Below, piece by piece: positions 1-11,240 of a stretch of DNA of 64,000 nt. The notes under the pieces were generated by a model that was given only the letters and a program-made list of their open reading frames with translations, was not told the DNA's origin and ran no database searches. Origin of the DNA: Cylicocyclus nassatus. Lineage: Eukaryota; Nematoda; Chromadorea; Rhabditida; Strongylidae. Every line of letters starts with the position of its first letter. Position 1 is the stretch's first letter. The DNA is taken from assembly GCA_958299035.1 (NCBI GenBank), contig CATQJL010000001.1, positions 28,747,521 through 28,811,520 on the forward strand, given 5' to 3'. The position numbers and the translations under genes are program-made.

Positions 1-1
1 T

Positions 2-106
2 AAGAAGCTTGAAATATTGCTGAAACTGTTCATCAAGCAGCTCCAAAATTCAGGCGTTACCGAATTTGTTTGTCAGCATTTCTGTCCGCTTCATCAAGCG
101 ATGTGA
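2..106 (+). CDS. 3' end of a gene entering from the left edge
   Basis: Frame 2 is open from the first base to a TGA at 104-106. It encodes 34 residues that end in VCQHFCPLHQAM. The composition (amphipathic Leu/Lys stretch, then C-x3-C) is protein-like and recalls the last helix of saposin-like proteins, but this is too short to assign. The exon start lies outside the window. There is no clear polyadenylation signal directly after the stop. The main alternative is a chance open frame. Confidence 0.4.
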   Translation, partial: KKLEILLKLFIKQLQNSGVTEFVCQHFCPLHQAM

Positions 107-1795
107 CCACTCAACCGTGATATTGAGCAGCATATCTTCGATAGTCTAGAGACAGGGCGCCAAAAGTGAAGGTTGTTTGAACATCTGACGTCATAAATAG
201 TGAAGGTTGTTTGAAGAAGATCAGAGGAAAGAAAATGACGTAAAACAGATATGAAAAGCAAAAGAAACCGCTGTGAACCGGATAAAAACCCTGCAATAGG
301 GTTTGAAATCTTTCATTTGGCGGCTTTTCAGAGTGCAAGTTTTCGCTCTAGGACCAGCAATTCGCAACACGGGGTTTTTGTTTTTGATGCGTCCTTTGAA
401 TTTTTACCCCCGCATTGACGTTCCTGTTTCCTGGGACGTTGTCTGGATGCGCTTACCGTTCTGAGCAACATTCGCCCAAGCTGGAAAAAAATCGCTGCGA
501 AGGCACTGAAACAGAACAAGGTAAAGAAAAACGCACTTTTTACAATTTTTCGCGAAAAATTCCACCATAATCGAAGAGGTAAGGGCTGGGTGGTTGTCAG
601 CATTATGAACAGAAGCAAGATCTATAGAATGCACGAAGAAACGGCATGAAAAGAGTTAAACTTGGAGAAAAACAAGAGATTTTCAAAATCAAGGTTTTTG
701 CCGGATTTCTCGACCAAATTGAAAATGTGGTTTTGGGACGTTGTCAGTGTGAAAATAGAGATCAAGAGCTTCAATATGATATATAGCTTGCAAAATTTGG
801 GTTCGAAACAGCGAAGATAACGGTACCAGGGCCAAATGCCCGGCGCCCCGCGTTTGGGGTAGCGAGGTAGCGCGCAGCGCGCGGAGACGCAGACGGGCAG
901 CGGAGACAGACCAGAGTCGACGGGGCATTTGGCTCTGGTCGTAGATCTCAGCGGGGTCTCAGTGAAACTCTGCAACATTGTATATCATTCTGATCGTCAT
1001 GACACGACGAGGGGAATTGACAACGTCCCAAAAAGACCAGTGTATTCGTGCGCGATTCTCTGCGCAAGAATTAAGCGCAGTTTCTCGTTTTTGTTTAACT
1101 CCAATAGCTTTTCTAAACTTCTGAAACTCTTGGTCAAATGGGAGGTTAACTGAGAAATTTTGTCCTGAATTCTGACGAAAATTCCACGGAAACCTTCTTT
1201 TTGACGCAAAAAAAAGGCTATGAAAACGCAAATTCTCGGTTTCGCCGGAATAAGCTAGAGATATTATTCCCTATATTTGCTTCATTAACACACGTTCCGA
1301 TATAGTCAGGATAATAACATTCAGGGCGAAGCCCCGGATGACTTCTGTTTTTTTTCAGGTGAAGGTTGTGTCTCCTCATAGCCGTCAAAGTGAAGATTAC
1401 CAGAGTACGTGGCTCTATGTATCAAGGGTATGTTGAGCAGCATCTCTCGACGTTCCACTAAAGAAAAATCAGGTAACTTTGAGATGAGACACAAATTTTC
1501 GAATGCTGAATTCACAGATATTGTGTGCAGCTGCGGCACACCGTTCTAAAGCGAGTTGTTAGTTTTTTTTCTGTGCAAAATTGGCATACCATGCATCATA
1601 GGAGAGCTGTCCTATTGAAAAATCTGCTTAAAAATGGTGTAAGAAACTAAACAATATCAAATTGAGCCTTTTGTTCATAAAAAAAATTTAACGCAGCAAA
1701 TTAGCACTTAGATGATGATACCGTAATGCCAGTTGGGATAGAAGCATGCAGATGTTGCACAGAAAAAATAGATAATAACTTGCTTCGGAAAAATC
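107..1795. other. Gene-poor stretch with dispersed repeat fragments
   Basis: I see no supportable gene here. AGTGAAGGTTGTTTGAA occurs twice at 167-216. Related sequence recurs in 1320-1470 together with a GATATGCTGCTCAA-type motif, so 110-220 and 1320-1470 share a repeat. At 836-938 a GC-rich stretch with ends CAGGGCCAAATGCCC and GGGCATTTGGCTCTG looks like a small terminal-inverted-repeat fragment without a matching target duplication. ORFs at 1321-1539 (-) and 622-978 (-) fall in these repeats. Confidence 0.4.
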
Positions 1796-1811
1796 AGCTA
1801 GGGACAACATA

Positions 1812-2831
1812 TTAGGTCGTTCCGGAAGTACTGTCGCTTTTTTCAATCGTACGCCACATCTCGTAGAGCAAAGATATGTAAGAGATTCTGGAAGCATTTG
1901 ATGCAGCATTTCATTCTCTTTCTAATGATTGTAAAAGTACCGCATAAAACTTGATAACCTCTCGAAAATTCATCGAAATCTGCGACCAATGCCTTCTGAG
2001 AAGGCCAAGTTTCACAATTTTTCTAGATTTGTATAATAACCCTCGGAAGGAGTCCAAGTAATGGATGGGTAGAGCAAACCCTAGAGGAAACAGCACAACT
2101 TTTTTCTACTCTTCAGAACTCGTCATAATTTTTATATAGATTTTTTGATGGAACAAGTAATTTTAGCAGGCTCATCTCAGAAACAAATACATCAAACACC
2201 AATAAATCTTTGGCTTTTGAAACTTACAAAGATAGATTATGGCTTGACACTAATTTTACAAACCAAATGAGCAATCACCGCTTCAAATTAGCAACTTTCG
2301 AGAATTCCGCGTACAGCCTGGGGTGCCCTGGAAAACCTGAATTATGATGATTTTATCCTGGAAAACTTGATGAATCAGGAACAAAAAACAACTGGTAAAA
2401 AGAGGAGAAAAAGCTGCGTCGAATGACGCCCGAGTTGCTTGCCGGTTGTTGTTCTGCGAGGTTTGAGTTGATTAAATATGGAATTTGATGGCATTGAGAA
2501 ATTGATTCCAGAAACTCTTAGAAGCAAGCTAAGGAAAAGAAAAAATTACTCTGTGTCCTATAGGGTTTGCTTTATCTACTAGTCGCTTGCATGTCTCCTG
2601 AAAATAGGTACAAAAATTTAGAAAAATAGCCGAACTTGACTATGGCAAAAAGCATGAGTCGCAGATTTTGTTAATTTTTCGAGAGTTCATTGAAAATTAT
2701 GCAACGATATTACAACCACTAGAAAGGGGATAAAATGCTGCATCGAATGCTCCTAAGGTCTCTTGAAAATCTTGGTTCCATGAAATGTGGCGTTCACTTG
2801 AAAAAAGCGACATTACTTTTGGAACGACCTA
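1812..2831. mobile_element. Mariner-like palindromic element, degenerate
   Basis: The left end reads TTAGGTCGTTCCGGAAGTAC after a TA. The right end is its inverted counterpart (ACTTTTGGAACGACCTA). Both arms, about 1812-2050 and 2590-2831, are imperfect reverse complements over more than 200 bp. The end sequence and TA target fit the mariner type. No transposase is recognisable, so this is a non-autonomous foldback member. Confidence 0.6.
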
Positions 2832-2867
2832 GTATTCAAAATAAGTCTTTGAAGGTGATTCTAAATA

Positions 2868-3574
2868 TTAGGTTGGTGCAAAAGTTCTTTCCCACCAAAT
2901 TCAAAAATTCATAACTTGTTGAAATCTCAACGAATCTGCAAGATTTAAATTTTGTATAAAAGAGGAACTTATGCTCTTTGCACATGTACCTGAATATCGC
3001 TAATGTATACAAATGAAGGAGATAGAAGCTCAAAACCAAAATCACTCAAAATTTGAATTTTTCGTGCAGGGTCATAAAAAATCGGAAACTTGCAACAAAA
3101 ATCGGAGCAGTCAGTATTGTAGGCTCTTTCACAAGCTCTTTCCAACAGTGCAAAGCTTGCGCCGATTGAGCGTCTCTTTGAAAAGTTACGATTTTCGAGC
3201 AAGCAATACAAGGGCGAATTTGATTTATTTTGGCATTTTTTAGGGAAATCGTAACTTTTGATAGAGACGCTCAATCGGCGCAAACTTTGCATAGTTAGAA
3301 AGAGCTGGTGAAAGAAACTATAATACCGACTGCTCCGATTTTTGTTGCAAGTTTCCGATTTTTTATGACCCTACACGAAAAATTCAAATTTTGAGTGGTT
3401 TTGGTTTTGAGCTTCTATCTCCTTCACTTGTACATATTAGCGAAAAGTTCAGGAACACATGCAAAGAGCATGAGTTCCTCTCTTATATAAAATTTAAATC
3501 TTGCAGATTCGTTGAGATTTCAACAAGTCATGAATTTTTGAATTTGGTGGGAAAGAACTTTTGCACCAACCTAA
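2868..3574. mobile_element. Mariner-like palindromic MITE, 707 bp
   Basis: Termini TTAGGTTGGTGCAAAAGTTC and its reverse complement, with TA on both sides (2866-2867 and 3575-3576). The first 19 bases match the classical end of irritans-type mariners (TTAGGTTGGTGCAAAAGT). The two halves are near reverse complements along the whole length, with the centre at about 3220, so the element could fold into one long hairpin. The ORFs inside it are shadows of the palindrome. No transposase is present. Confidence 0.85.
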
Positions 3575-3929
3575 TATATGTGTCCCTTCTCAAAAAGCAA
3601 ATCTAAGTCTCTGACTTCCCTTGTGAGTGCGGTTCATTAGACGACTCCATATTTTGGGAGTTTCGGAACTTTTTTGGAAGAAACGCAAAAACAGTAGCTA
3701 CAACTTGAAGGAGCATAGCCGGAAACGGTATGCGCGACCCAAAAATAATAATCACTCTCAACCTTGGGACTGTTTTGCGCCGAATGCGAAATTTAGCGGT
3801 TCATAATTATACGAACTCTTAGAGATGATTCTGCTCTATCCCACTCAAAACTGCAACCTTTGGAATCAAAATTTTTGTGGTGTTACAGTAACACAGTCTG
3901 AAATATCCGCTACAAACGGCGGCTTGGCG

Positions 3930-4957
3930 TGATACTACAAAACTCTCCCGCCAAAGCTCTCCGTCATAGTCGGCACTCGCGCCAAGCTGGCTTATGGTAT
4001 TCCGCACCCATTTTGGAGGGTCGGCCAGCAGGCACGATCGACGCGAATTTTTTGCGAAGCGACGCCGCAGCGCACTTCAGCCAATACAACAGCAGCACCG
4101 TTGCCGCAGTATTACTTATGGCATTTGTCATGTATCTGTTCCACTCTTACTCGCTGTTTTTGCCGCCTGAATTTCTAACAGCGAAGAGCTTTGTGGGTCC
4201 CAAGATTTGAACGCGGTGTGCGCGACAAATCGGTCGCAATGCGCGGCGTACCTCCTAACGTGCAGCCTCCATTTTGCACGTGTGAGCGTGAGCCTTGGGG
4301 CAATCGCGAGGACGCAGCCTCGAAAGCTTCATCGCGTCGCGACGTCGCGCGATGTCGCAATAAGAAGTTACATTAAAACACTCAGGAAATATTGCTCTTT
4401 CAGATTTCAACGTGCGGTATCGTCCGTCACATCGCGATGAGGTGTCGAACTTTGAAAAAACTCATAAATTTTCTTTTGCTTCTTATTTCACTCATGTTAA
4501 ATCGAAGGAATATAGTGTAATATACAAGCCTTATCTTATCTGAGTGTTTCGCGTTACAGCAAACAGGGACAAAATAATGAGCGTAAGGTGTTATTTGCAA
4601 ACATGTATGTTGCTCAGTAATCAAAATGATCCTGGTTTATATACGTTTCGGCATCGGAGGTGTTCTTCTGTCTTAGCAAGTCAAATCAACAAGTCATCAT
4701 CGCCGAAGTATTACTAATCTCAACTTGCAATCTAGGCCAAAGTCATACGTAATGACTAAAGTAACTATATCATGGCAAAACAAACGTGGAAAAAGGGAAT
4801 TGAAGAAGCTGAAAAGCCCAACGAGCTTTGTTATCATTTGGAAATAAAACGAACATGAATCAAACCAAAAAAAAAGAAAATCACAATTTCATTACACCTT
4901 ATCGTGGTGCGATGGACGATATCGCACGCAAAATGGGTGTGGAATACCGTGAGCCAG
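3930..4957. other. No gene recognised
   Basis: GC-richer patches at 3910-4110 and 4200-4360 carry overlapping ORFs on both strands without splice support. These look like old repeat sequence. Nothing can be called with confidence. Confidence 0.3.
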
Positions 4958-4961
4958 CTTT

Positions 4962-5085
4962 GGCTGCGTTCATACTGATTCCCTTGTTCTGGAACTGTTC
5001 CCGCACAGTTCCCGCACAGTTCCCGCACAGTGCGAGAACTGTGCGGGAACAGTTCCAGAACAAGGGAATCAGTATGAACGCAGCC
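4962..5085. mobile_element. Small foldback element, 124 bp
   Basis: Almost perfect palindrome with ends GGCTGCGTTCATACTGATTC, flanked by TTT on both sides. The arms contain three tandem copies of the 11-mer GTTCCCGCACA on the left and the inverted version on the right. It is a compact relative of the larger element just downstream. Confidence 0.75.
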
Positions 5086-5123
5086 TTTATGCGCCTGCCG
5101 ACTAACGGCGAGGCGAGATCTTT

Positions 5124-6232
5124 GGCTGCGTTCATACTGATTCCCATGTTCTGGAACTGTTCCCGCACAGTTCTCGCACTGTGCTGAAACTGTGCGGGAA
5201 CTGTGCGGGAACAGCTCCAGAACTGTGCTGCATGCGCTGCAGCCGCCCCGCACCGTTTTGAACGGCGGGAGTTAGAGAATTTTGACCGTTCTCAACGGTT
5301 TTTTCTTCCAGATTTCGCTCATTTTGGCCTTAATCCTCCACCCCGCTTCCCTTTTTGATCAGCAGAACTGCGAACTCGAAACGGAGTTGAAGAATGAGCG
5401 CTTTTCTGCGCCTTGTATTCGCAAAGATGGGCTATCGTGCGATTGTTCATTCTGTCTTCTTGTTTTTTTGCTCAAAACTACTTCATTTGTTCCAGGAAGC
5501 GGCTGCCCAGTTTCCATAGTCATCTGCCACAAATTAGGGAGTAGGAGAAATCCTGAAACTGCATGAGTTGGGACTTGTCTCTTGTTTTTCATAATTTTGG
5601 GCGTTCTTAGCCTTGTTCGTTTTTCCATGTCGTTGCTTCTCCGTTCTTTCTTCTACCCCGCTTCTCCTAGTGATGAGAAAAGCTGTGAATTTGAAGCGGG
5701 TTGACGATTGAACGCTGTTCTGCTCCATGTATCCGGGAATATGGGCCTTCGTGCGCTCGTCCATTCTTTCATCGCTATTTTTGTTCAGACCTACTTCATG
5801 TGTACTAACAAGTCGCTGCGTAGTCTCGCATTGGTATTGAAATTGAAATAGACAAGTCTCTAGAACACATGAAGTAGGTCTGAACGCGATGAGAGAATGG
5901 ACGAGCGCACGAAGACCCACATTCCCGGATACATGGAGCAGAAAAGCGCTCATTCTTCAACCCCGCTTCGAGTTCGCAGTTCTGCTGATCAAAAAGGGAA
6001 GCGGGTGGAGGATTAAGGCCAAAATGAGCGAAACCTGGAAGAAAAACCGTTGAGAACGGTCAAAATTCTCCAACTCCCGCCGTTCAAAACGGTGCGGGGC
6101 GGCTGCAGCGCATGCAGCACAGTTCTGGAGCTGTTCCCGCACAGTTCCCGCACAGTTCCCGCACAGTTTCAGCACAGTGCGAGAACTGTTCGGGAACAGT
6201 TCCAGAACATGGGAATCAGTATGAACGCAGCC
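5124..6232. mobile_element. Large foldback element with 11-bp internal repeats
   Basis: It has the same termini (GGCTGCGTTCATACTG) and TTT flanks as the 124-bp element at 4962. The arms extend inward about 280 bp and include the GTTCCCGCACA tandem repeats. The interior (5380-5960) is itself palindromic (5700-5825 against 5835-5960). A 3-bp duplication and a GG-starting end would suit a PIF/Harbinger-type MITE, but TTT is not the usual TWA target, so this is tentative. No transposase was seen. Confidence 0.7.
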
Positions 6233-6239
6233 TTTGTAG

Positions 6240-7440
6240 TATAAGGCACGTCCTCCGCTGCAAATTGAGCCCAGCGCATTCAAAAATGGAGCATGACTCT
6301 TCTCAGATTGCTCGAAATGCTGTGAGGTCACTGGGCTTCAAAACGTTTGTTTTGCTGTTATGCAAGCGCTCTAATTAGTTTCCGCCAATGTTTTTGAAAT
6401 TTTTTGATAGATATGTTGTTTGACGCTTGAAACCCTATGTTCTGGTCGCGTTTTGTGACCAAGTTACAACCTCAACGAGGTTGGAGGGATATAGGATAGG
6501 ATATTTAGGATATCTAGGATATGATTCTAGGATATTCTAGAGTTGGTACAATCTAGAACCTCAAAACACAGCTTCAATCTCGCGCAGAGTTGCGATGAGA
6601 CGAGTGCATTGCTTGTACCTTGATTCATTCGTGCTAAAGTATTAAGACTCTTCGCAGAACTAATCTTGGGGTTGGAGCTAAAGACTAGAAAAAGTGTGAT
6701 GGTAACAGTAAGCACAGAATTTTTTGTAAGATGATGTTCTGCGTGGAAGAAACTAATCACCGTTTCAGAATTTTCTGAACACAAACTGTTATATACTTGC
6801 ACATACTTTGTGCGTCGTCAAAATAAGACTACAATAGCTGAGTTTTGAAGCTAGAAATCGTGCTGATTGAGAAAGGTTGGAATTTGGTTAAAAAACGCGA
6901 CGGGAGCAGAGCCCGGCACGAGGTGGACAGACGGGGTTTTCCAAAACGAATTTCCCTTTGACCCCAATAGTTTTTACGAATATCCCCTTAAGCTCAAAAA
7001 TGAGCTTTGTGGAACGAGAGCACCGGCCACACTTCGCCTAAAAGCGCTCAAAAGCGCCCAAAATGCTCAAATTCCTCTAACTACTCCTCACCTGTATCAA
7101 GATAGAAAACAGGAAGAAGAATAAGCAAGGAAAATGATGAAGGAGTACTCTGCGTTGATACCACTGCTTTCATAAAACTGAGAGACGCCGTTCCCGCGCG
7201 TATCGATTGACTGGGGCGCCTTTCCATCTTAAAAAGCTAGGCTGCTGATGCGATTTTGGGCTCTAACAAAGACAAGAGGAGGAGTTTCGGAACCAAATTT
7301 TCACCATATAGTAAACTTTAGGTGAACAACAGATTTATGTAAAAATTTTGAAGAAATTATGTGAATTGAAAGTTTTGCCCACCTCAAGTGGGCATTAGGT
7401 GGGCAATTGCCCACCTAATTTGGAAAAAAGTTAAGCACGC
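6240..7440. other. No firm gene; one weak minus-strand exon candidate
   Basis: On the minus strand near 6640-6700, a TTTTTCTAGTCTTTAG acceptor precedes an open stretch reading SNPKISSAKSLNTLARMNQ and an AAG|GTACAAG donor. This could be an internal exon, but no partner exon was found. At 6900-6935 the sequence CAGAGCCCGGCACGAGGTGG resembles a decayed end of the hAT family seen at 8171 and 42095. The rest is AT-rich with no signal. Confidence 0.3.
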
Positions 7441-7442
7441 TC

Positions 7443-7830
7443 TTCATTCATAAGTTTTTCATAAATTTTATACATTGTTCCTTAGTCCTACTGCGCGTAT
7501 ACACACCAAGTCTCGCGCGATTTCGTTTCCTCTGCGCTGCAAACGAGCCATTTTTCCATTTTTTTGATACTGTGAAATTTTCAGAAAAAAGCTTGCCACA
7601 ACCTTCATTCACATAATTTTCCAATGAAACTTCTAAGGTAAGCCCTGCAGGCCCGTTTTCATGTCAATACCAAGTTTCATACCGTATGGTCATCTGTGCG
7701 CTGCAAACGAGCCATTTGAATTCACATCTTCATTTACCAGTTTTGCGAAATTTTTGGAAAAAATGCTTATTACACCTCCCATTCACATAAGTTTTTCGTA
7801 ACATTTCATTCTTTGCTTCTACTAGCCTCT
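7443..7830. repeat. Degenerate tandem repeat, about 170-bp period
   Basis: CATTCATAAGTTTTTCATAA recurs in variant form near 7446, 7606 and 7786. Each copy is followed by a block with CCAAGTTT and, in the first two, GCGCTGCAAACGAGCCATTT. About two and a half diverged copies are visible. They have no coding potential. Confidence 0.55.
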
Positions 7831-8818
7831 CTTTGTTCGCTTACGTAATTTGGTGCTATATCATCACGCCTGCATTGAGAACTGATCATGTAATCATGCT
7901 GTTCAACGGCATCGCTCATGCGACGTCGCGCATGCGGCAATTAGCGGCAACGCGGCGTAGTGCGCGCGAAGTCTGCTGTGCGTTGAGGTTTATGAAAACT
8001 ATTTTCCGATGAATTAGATGTGTAAGGTAGGCATGATTCGACCTTCTTTTGCTTGCAAGTGGAATCTTCTTCCGGGGCTTCGCCCCGGATCCCACAAAAA
8101 CGATATTCCCTTTGCTTTTTGGTCCCAAACGATTTCCAGCTTGTCATTTGCCCACCTCGTGCCGGGCCCTGCACGAGAGCAATGGAATTTTCTCACATTT
8201 GCTACTGTAAACAACAAAAAAATTTCGCTCCGAAGGATTGCAGTTTTGAGTGAAAAAAGTAGGATCGAGATGTTCCTATATTTAGCCTGTGAATTGCAGC
8301 ATGCGAAGTTTCGCAAGGACGCATATCTTGTTGGAAAAGATTGAACTGAAAATAGAGTTGCTTGACCTATGACACGAAAGCGAGTGCGGGATATGAACTG
8401 TGGTGACTGTGGTGGTGACTCAGACGCTAACCAGACAAACGAGAAGTTTACTCGGACTCGAACTTTCCCTGGGTATGACGAAAATCAGACTGTTCGGAAA
8501 TCTACACTCACAAAAATTGTTTCTTTCCGCATACACGCGAAAGAGTGTTAGTTTATGTGACTGTACGTTACCACTCACCATTCAACCAGAGTTACAATGG
8601 GGAAAGGAGGAGCGGGACATTCTCCCAAAAGTGGAGGTGGTTCCAGCAACCTGTGGCCGCCAAAATTGAAGACGTCTGGCAATCACCGCCCAAAAACGTC
8701 GGAGGGGGGGGGGGCATGGATGTGTTTGCGCCACAGCACTTCCTATGATTTCGGAGACTTCTAATGATTTCAAAAGCTCTAACTCAACGGTCCTCCTAGA
8801 GCCAAAAATTCTCCAAGA

Positions 8819-8965
8819 CTAAAAATACTGTTTAACATTTTTTGCAACGCTAATTTCATCGCACTTTTCTCTACGAAGTTTGTGGACATTTTCAATGGTG
8901 TAATCACCTTGGGACACGAAGAAATAGTCGATACGGTATACTTGGCATAAGTTACAGAAGAGGCA
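8819..8965 (-). CDS. Terminal exon of a possible saposin-like protein
   Basis: On the minus strand, a CACACACCGTAG acceptor opens a 48-codon exon ending in TAG at 8819-8821. The peptide begins CLFCNLCQVYR and continues ...SQGDYTIENVHKLRREKCDEI. The C-x2-C-x2-C start, followed about 27 residues later by a Cys, with amphipathic spacing, resembles the first half of a saposin-B domain (C-x2-C ... C). That family binds lipids. The second half of the domain is missing, because the frame stops 13 residues after the last Cys. Upstream exons were not found. The domain call is inference. Confidence 0.4.
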   Translation of the reverse strand, partial: CLFCNLCQVYRIDYFFVSQGDYTIENVHKLRREKCDEISVAKNVKQYF

Positions 8966-9395
8966 CTACGGTGTGTGAATTTCTGCTTACATCCAGCGTC
9001 CGACTTGTCAGACATAAGAGTTTTGCTTGTTTGCTTTATTTCACGAGTCAAACGTGGCTCTTGGTACTCAAAACCGTCTTCAAGGTCCCACCGAGGTCTG
9101 GTGAAAAAATTCCGCGATTTGCTCTTTTAATCTAATTGTGTCCAGCTCAACACAACGGCACCTAAAAATCTGCAAAAGACATACAAGGGAGATTGTTGTT
9201 TGCAATCAAACAGTGCGCACAGCCCTTAAGAAAACCTTATAGTCATCAAAGCACACTCTTCATAAGCGCCGGAAGCACACAAGTTTGGGATGTTAGACGT
9301 AATCCTAATGTTTGGAGACTGTATTTCTAGCCGTTGGTGTTGGGTTATTACTATGTGCACTCAAATTGATAAAGTTTTTTCATGTACAGTTTCAG

Positions 9396-9511
9396 AAAAT
9401 GACAGAACTGAAAGATGTATTACTAGGCTGAGATCATTGCTCCACTTCTTCGGACAAGATTTGCTAGTGTGGACTTTTGCAAAACACAGGCCACATGCAG
9501 AGTTGAGTTAA
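9396..9511 (+). CDS. Terminal exon of an unknown gene
   Basis: A strong acceptor (CATGTACAGTTTCAG) is followed by a 37-codon frame reading NDRTERCITRLRSLLHFFGQ..., ending with TAA at 9509-9511. The frame also stays open upstream to 9290, but the codons after the acceptor look much more protein-like. No family is recognised and the partner exons upstream are not resolved. Confidence 0.4.
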
Positions 9512-10010
9512 CGCATCCAAATCCTATCTTGCGGCGTTTCCTGCCTTTGCGGTCATTTTTTGCCTATAATATGAAGAGGCACAACACACTACGAGGTTTT
9601 ATAGACTGTCAAAATGACGTCGTTAGAAGTTAAGTGGCTCAAAGCAAAAAAAAATAAACAAAGTTCAACCACACTAAAAACGTCTTGAAAGACTAGCAAT
9701 TTAAAAGAAAATTTACTACCTTCAATTGCATGCCTCTTACACTTCGTATTGCTTCTACCATCTTGACAACAAGTTGCTCCGTAAAGCTGAGTAAACGATT
9801 ACAGAAAACAGTTTATGTGCTAAATGACTTGCTGCAACTTTTGAGCAGCACATAAACAGGTTCTCTTCTTTTCAATATAAGTTAGCAGATAAATCGTTGC
9901 TTCATTTGCGCATGTGCAGCAGAATCTTTGCGGTATGGAGAAAGGTAGAAAACGTATTATGTCAGAAGACAAGTCGTTCTCGTTGTGTTATCTTATATCT
10001 CTACTGGAAG

Positions 10011-10497
10011 TCCAAAACACCAACCAAATCGCGCCCAAAAATCGCCAGCACTTCCTGATTCAATCCGACAGATATGCCACATTTTTCCGGACTTTTGCGC
10101 GGCAGCACCGTTATCACCTACAACACTCAATAAGAAAACACCGAACAGTCTCGAGTTCGACTTACTGCAGAAGCAAGCAGAAAAGTGGGTAACATTTCAA
10201 TAAGTTTATTTCCGCCACTATTTACACTGAACATTAAATGTTGTCATTTATGGAAGTTGGTTAATAATCGTGCACTCGTCATGCAATAGCTTTTGTGCGT
10301 GCACCAGATAGTTTAATTTGCTTATTTCAATGATACGAGCTTATTTGCAATCTTAGCTTGATGAGCATGTGTACTTACGTTGCATTTTGCTAATAAGCGT
10401 GAAACCAAAAATAATGTTGGAGGCGATTAACGAAGATTTTATAGCAATGATTTGCCTTTGCTTGCTGGGAATTTTGAGCAATAGTAATCATTGGTGA
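10011..10497 (+). CDS. Two-exon gene fragment, unknown product
   Basis: Exon 10011-10188 encodes ...IRQICHIFPDFCAAAPLSP... and ends at TGG|GTAACA. Exon 10357-10497 starts after CAATCTTAG, is in the same phase (0) and runs LDEHVYLRCILLISVKPKIM... to TGA at 10495-10497. The intron is 168 bp. The last exon has a hydrophobic segment (AMICLCLLGILS), possibly membrane or signal-anchor. The 5' end is open, because exon 1 begins with one base completing a split codon. The minus strand at 10390-10614 is also open, so strand assignment rests on matching splice phases. Confidence 0.45.
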
Positions 10498-10500
10498 CAG

Positions 10501-10944
10501 TTTCTGGCAAAAAAATATTCCGTGTTTGTCAACCAAGATCGATTCAAAATGTGTCGAACTCACGCATATTCCATTAAGAAAATTGATGTAACAAAAATTG
10601 GGGTTGCTATTCAATCAGTAATTGATGATGGCGCGTTTTGCTGGATTACCTCAGCATCTTATACAGGGCTCGGCACACGGCTTACAAGCAAGCTGGATAT
10701 CGTTTTTAGGACAAAAAGCAAAGGGGGTTTCGTTTTTGCGGTCGAAAAGACGCAAAATTTGCGACGTTTTTTACGACGTTTCGTTTTTGGAGGATTTCTA
10801 GGGATTTTGGTCTATGGTCAAAGGAGACTTCATAAAAAATTGGCAAAATTCAAGGAAGACTTCGTTTTTTGCATTTTCAACTGGCCAACTCGTGTCGAGC
10901 CCTGATCTTATATTCTGGAAAACTCTCATCTTCTGCAAAGATGA
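10501..10944 (+). pseudogene. Exon interrupted by a hAT insertion
   Basis: After a GGTGACAG acceptor, a frame reads FLAKKYSVFVNQDRFKMCRT and runs on to SASY at 10663, where a 241-bp hAT element (10664-10904) enters. If the element and one copy of the 8-bp duplication are ignored, the frame continues ILENSHLLQR to TGA at 10942-10944. The peptide has no recognised family. The opposite strand is open over part of this stretch, so the coding strand is not certain. Confidence 0.35.
10664..10904. mobile_element. hAT-type non-autonomous element, 241 bp
   Basis: The termini are CAGGGCTCGGCACACGG and its imperfect inverse CGTGTCGAGCCCTG. An exact 8-bp duplication, ATCTTATA, flanks them at 10656-10663 and 10905-10912. 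CAGGG ends with an 8-bp target duplication are diagnostic of the hAT superfamily. It contains no transposase. Confidence 0.9.
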
Positions 10945-11240
10945 GAATTTTTTTGGTTTGCAAAAGGGCCGACTACCATAAGAATTTGCTAAGACAGCGA
11001 AGATATTTTTCTCATGTAGCGGCGCAGTGCGCAGTGGGTTACACTATGCCTCAAAACTCTTGAAAGGCACCCAATTCGCTTGTTGAGTGTGGCAAGGTGT
11101 TATTTTCCAAAGATTTTTCTTTTCATCCTTGCAAAGTACGAGCAGATTTTTGCTGCTTGATTTTGTAGCCTTCAGATTAACAACGGCTCTTGAATTAGAC
11201 CAAATTTACCAGATGAAGGCTCCATCTAAATTTAAGTGAT

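Noticed and set aside
1688..2096. Minus-strand ORFs of 61-73 residues
   Set aside because: They sit in the left arm of the 1812-2831 palindrome and recur inverted in the right arm.
4834..6378. Long ORFs with CSRTV/ELFPHS repeats
   Set aside because: They come from 11-bp tandem repeats in foldback arms. The periodicity is DNA-level and the frame changes between copies.
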